Assembly (NCBI GenBank): GCA_023416275.1
Contig: JAEZIB010000055.1
Span: 1-64,000 of the forward strand
DNA length: 64,000 bases
DNA from: Bacillota bacterium
GTDB taxonomy: Bacteria; Bacillota; Clostridia; Acetivibrionales; DSM-1351
Direction: 5' to 3'
Below, piece after piece: positions 61,146 through 64,000 of this stretch. The position numbers were made by a program, and so were the translations under genes. How positions within the stretch are numbered: position 1 is the first letter of the stretch; every line of letters begins with the position of its first letter. Under the pieces are notes generated by a model. It had not been told where the DNA came from. It saw nothing but the letters and a program-made list of their open reading frames with translations, and made no database searches.

Positions 61146-64000
61146 TTACGGTCTCTGTATCAGTCTTGATGCATGGATAGCAACCTGAACAGGACGCTGT
61201 AATAAAATATGTGCTAAATGTGCAGAACTGAATCCCCACCTGTGTGTTGTACTTTTGCCTGCTACATCAGGTAACTGCTTACCGTTCAGACCGGAGTCTT
61301 CTCCGAAATTTATATAATTATTCTTTGTGTCAATCATTGACCATTCTAAATCTTCCCATTCTGTTAATTGATCTATATTCACAGGTTCAATATCTTGATT
61401 ACTTTCATTTGCGCCAAAACGAGGTGCAGTGGGATGCTCTTGAAAAATGAAATACCAGCCATCATTTTGGGAATTTCCACATACCTCTTCAGGTGTCATT
61501 GTAAAAGCAAAGAAATATATATCAGGGTCAATTTTGCAGCTGAAAACAGGAAATTCTTTCTTTTTATCAGAAGCAATGGTTCTTTTGCCTCCTGATTTAA
61601 TTGCTGGAAGTGCATAAAGCATAAGATTTGGCAAACGCCTTAGAAGCTCACCGCGTATGGTAAGCAGTAAACCGATATTATCATTTATAATATTGCCACC
61701 TAGCTTTTTATTTTTATTCCATTTGCTTATAGGCTCTATTTCCGGCAGCATATTACCGTTTTCTGAGCGCTTATCCCAGAATCGACTAAAATAAGTAGCT
61801 GAAAAATCAGCAGGATAGTTTCTCCATAGAAACTCATTACTCATTTCATAATTCATTCCTATCATAAATGCCTCAATGAACTTATTATTAGGTTTAAGTA
61901 CTGTAACACTGTTATCGGGAATGGATTTGACACCTATTAAGAAATTCTCAGGATTCATGCTTCTAAGCAACTCATTAACAGGCTGAGTAAATCTGGGCAC
62001 TACAGCAATTGGCTGCAGTCTCCTGCTTACATTGTTTGATATTGAATCAGGCAAATCAAGGGTTTCACTTATTTTTTGAGCAACGGCTTTTTGTGGATTG
62101 ATTTCCTTGCGAATTTCCGAAGCAATATTGTTAATATCTAAATCTAAGTCCACTTTTGGTATCTTCTTGTTATATTTAATAATATTCTTAAGTCTGTTTT
62201 GGGTTTCCTGTACTTGATCTATGAATTGATCCGTATACTGCTGAAATCTGTCTGCACTCTCCTTGTCTGAAATACCTAATACAACAGAAACTGGCACACC
62301 TAAATTTTCTCCCTCTTCTATCAATACAGGAACTGGTTGGCTCCATGCTGACACATTACCTTCATCATCAACATCATAAGCTAACCTATAGAAATGTTTA
62401 TACATATCGCCGACCTTTACCGAATATACAAATAGCAAATCTGTTCCGGTTGATCTGCCAAAGTCACAGGTAGTTATTACTCCTGCCGAATATCCTTCAG
62501 GTATTAACCATTGATATGAACTATGTTTTTTTACAATATTGCAGTTTTCATCTAAAGTCACGATTATAAGATTTTTTCCCGACAATATATATACATTACT
62601 GTCATGGGCAGCCATACTTATGTTTTTATCCCAAGCAAATTCAATCTGTACATGTTTCCATCCATCACATACTTTTCCTATACTGTCAACGTTACATCCT
62701 ATTGCTAAGAATATTTTTTTACAATCTATTGATTTAGTTAAAAAGATAATATTATACTTATTCTTTATATACATAACTGACACACAGGGCTTGCTGGTAT
62801 TAGCTACGGAACTGCTTCCAGAATAAAATTTATCTTGAGCATATATATAATTCATATTATCAGCAATATGCCAACCAGCTGAATTTTCCTGAGGAAAGCT
62901 GCTCATTGGAACTACTTCACATAAATATCCTTTATTCCAGGAATAATAGCATTGCATATTATAGGCTACATCTGAACCCACTCTAGTTTCGTTGATTCTG
63001 AAAATTGCATTTATTGTTACGTATTCTCCGTTAACTTTTTTATATGTAGCTGCTTTGCTTTCATATGTGCTATATGCATAATACATGTAGGCATGAGAAA
63101 AAACATAGTACCAATTACTGCCTGACAGATAACCGAGCATATTGCTATTTATATTAAAGCTTTTGCTAAAACCAAGCTGAGGCTTTGTGTCAAGAGCTAA
63201 GCATGTGCCTTTAATTAACTTTCCTGAGGAAAAGCCTATAATTACATTAGACATAAATCCATTTTCCAATGGATCTTCTTTTTTCTTTGTATGTTTACTT
63301 GGATGCTTTGTTTTTTTTGGAGCAAGTGACATCATTGATATAGTATTATCAGAAAGCTCTTCAATATTAATACTTCCTAATATGGGCTTCTTTTCGTATA
63401 TTGAAGTCAATTTACCCGCTGCAAGTTTCTCAGCCGTAAAATCCAAAGGTTTTGTCTTTTTCATCATTTTCTTTGAAATTTTCCCACCTGGCCTGGCAAG
63501 CTTACGGTACTGCAGTGACATAACTCCTTCCAACGCCTTATTAGTATAAAGCTCTTCAAGACCCTTTGCCATTGTACTTTCAGGTTCACTTTCATGCAGA
63601 ATTGCAGTATGAGCTGAAGCAGTCAAGCTGACTAGACTACTGTTTGAAAGGGTCGCATCGCTGCTGAATTCACCAATTCTCTTTTCATAAATATTTTGAC
63701 TTGCTTTAAGTGCCAGCTGACCCTGCCTTAATGACTGATTCACTTCTTTTATCTGCGCTGCCTGCTCCCATGCCGATGCCATGAATTCTTCTTGATTTTC
63801 TTTAATCACCTGAGAGCCAAGAGAAGCAGCAATGCGGTACCGAGGATCTAAATTAAGCTCCTTCATCCAAACAGGAACTCCTGTTTGATTCAAATTTCCG
63901 GAAAAGTCAGTATTTACGGAGCCATAAATGGGTAAAGGCAGCACCCCTGGCTTTTTTTCAAGCCTCTCTGCAAGCTTGTCTACAAAACTTTTTTTCTCTA
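61146..64000 (-). CDS. Large protein of unknown function, giant-protein locus gene 1 (5' end outside window)
   Basis: The frame is open to the right edge of the window (EKKSFVDKLAERLEKKPG precedes the internal GTG at 63944), so the start is missing and at least 950 residues are present. No membrane helix is visible. Residues about 20-160 are helical (VKENQEEFMASAWEQAAQI-like heptads), then Lys-rich linkers, then a Tyr/Trp/Gly-rich beta region (about 225-560) suggestive of a propeller or sandwich, then a C-terminal domain (LIGVKSIPDNSVTVLKPNNK, ending HLAHILLQRPVQVAIHASRL). I recognise no enzyme motif. It is upstream of the 1,633-residue gene with a 135-base gap holding a repeat. Confidence 0.6.
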   Translation of the reverse strand, partial: EKKSFVDKLAERLEKKPGVLPLPIYGSVNTDFSGNLNQTGVPVWMKELNLDPRYRIAASLGSQVIKENQEEFMASAWEQAAQIKEVNQSLRQGQLALKASQNIYEKRIGEFSSDATLSNSSLVSLTASAHTAILHESEPESTMAKGLEELYTNKALEGVMSLQYRKLARPGGKISKKMMKKTKPLDFTAEKLAAGKLTSIYEKKPILGSINIEELSDNTISMMSLAPKKTKHPSKHTKKKEDPLENGFMSNVIIGFSSGKLIKGTCLALDTKPQLGFSKSFNINSNMLGYLSGSNWYYVFSHAYMYYAYSTYESKAATYKKVNGEYVTINAIFRINETRVGSDVAYNMQCYYSWNKGYLCEVVPMSSFPQENSAGWHIADNMNYIYAQDKFYSGSSSVANTSKPCVSVMYIKNKYNIIFLTKSIDCKKIFLAIGCNVDSIGKVCDGWKHVQIEFAWDKNISMAAHDSNVYILSGKNLIIVTLDENCNIVKKHSSYQWLIPEGYSAGVITTCDFGRSTGTDLLFVYSVKVGDMYKHFYRLAYDVDDEGNVSAWSQPVPVLIEEGENLGVPVSVVLGISDKESADRFQQYTDQFIDQVQETQNRLKNIIKYNKKIPKVDLDLDINNIASEIRKEINPQKAVAQKISETLDLPDSISNNVSRRLQPIAVVPRFTQPVNELLRSMNPENFLIGVKSIPDNSVTVLKPNNKFIEAFMIGMNYEMSNEFLWRNYPADFSATYFSRFWDKRSENGNMLPEIEPISKWNKNKKLGGNIINDNIGLLLTIRGELLRRLPNLMLYALPAIKSGGKRTIASDKKKEFPVFSCKIDPDIYFFAFTMTPEEVCGNSQNDGWYFIFQEHPTAPRFGANESNQDIEPVNIDQLTEWEDLEWSMIDTKNNYINFGEDSGLNGKQLPDVAGKSTTHRWGFSSAHLAHILLQRPVQVAIHASRLIQRP

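Overview
The window looks like the chromosome of a mesophilic, cellulosome-forming clostridium, most likely Ruminiclostridium (the Clostridium cellulolyticum / papyrosolvens group). The evidence is low GC, AGGAGG-type ribosome binding sites, a dockerin-bearing GH26 mannanase, clostridial ferredoxin-linked 2-oxoacid oxidoreductase genes, and many ATP- and metal-handling genes typical of anaerobes. The genus is an inference. I saw no rRNA, tRNA, CRISPR array or intact insertion sequence.

Layout. 1-6.4 kb: the 3' part of a giant secreted multidomain protein with a C-terminal deaminase-type toxin domain, a probable immunity gene, a lipoprotein resembling the FtsX extracellular domain, and a recombinase remnant. 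6.9-11.2 kb: a NapH-like membrane ferredoxin, a VanRS-type two-component pair, a Cys-rich ArsM-leader-like small protein and a PilZ-like protein. 11.6-17.0 kb: a minus-strand operon hypB / multi-FeS flavin oxidoreductase / hypA / DUF5692-like membrane protein / TetR regulator, with a palindromic candidate operator upstream. 17.2-22.5 kb: cupin, DUF2892-like protein, secreted GBS-Bsp-like protein, and CBM35-GH26-dockerin mannanase. 22.5-26.5 kb: nickel/cobalt ECF transporter, CooT and DUF3842. 26.7-35.6 kb: a copper island (membrane protein, two-component system, CopZ, CopA, HMA-SafE-cupredoxin fusion, DUF2318). 35.8-41.1 kb: chemoreceptor, PstS, PhoU and a PhoB-like regulator. 41.3-49.7 kb: one long minus-strand run with a PaaK-like ligase, an aminotransferase, a four-subunit ferredoxin oxidoreductase and MetQNI. 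50.4-54.0 kb: queD-queE-folE-folP-folB-folK. 54.3-64 kb: three very large soluble proteins of unknown function, the last running off the window.

How they fit together. Nickel supply (NikMNQO-like transporter, CooT, HypA/B) recurs in two regions. The copper island appears to be a regulon: three of its transcription units carry the same direct-repeat box at a fixed distance from a -10 hexamer, a likely target of the response regulator in the same island. Phosphate genes carry an 11-bp-phased PHO-box-like array. The Met/Por/PaaK run reads as uptake, transamination and oxidative decarboxylation of an amino acid to an acyl-CoA. A ~60-bp dispersed palindromic repeat with two related subfamilies sits mainly just past gene 3' ends.

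The best candidates for undescribed biology are the three-gene giant-protein locus at the right end, the copper promoter box, and the toxin/immunity/FtsX-like lipoprotein cluster at the left end.
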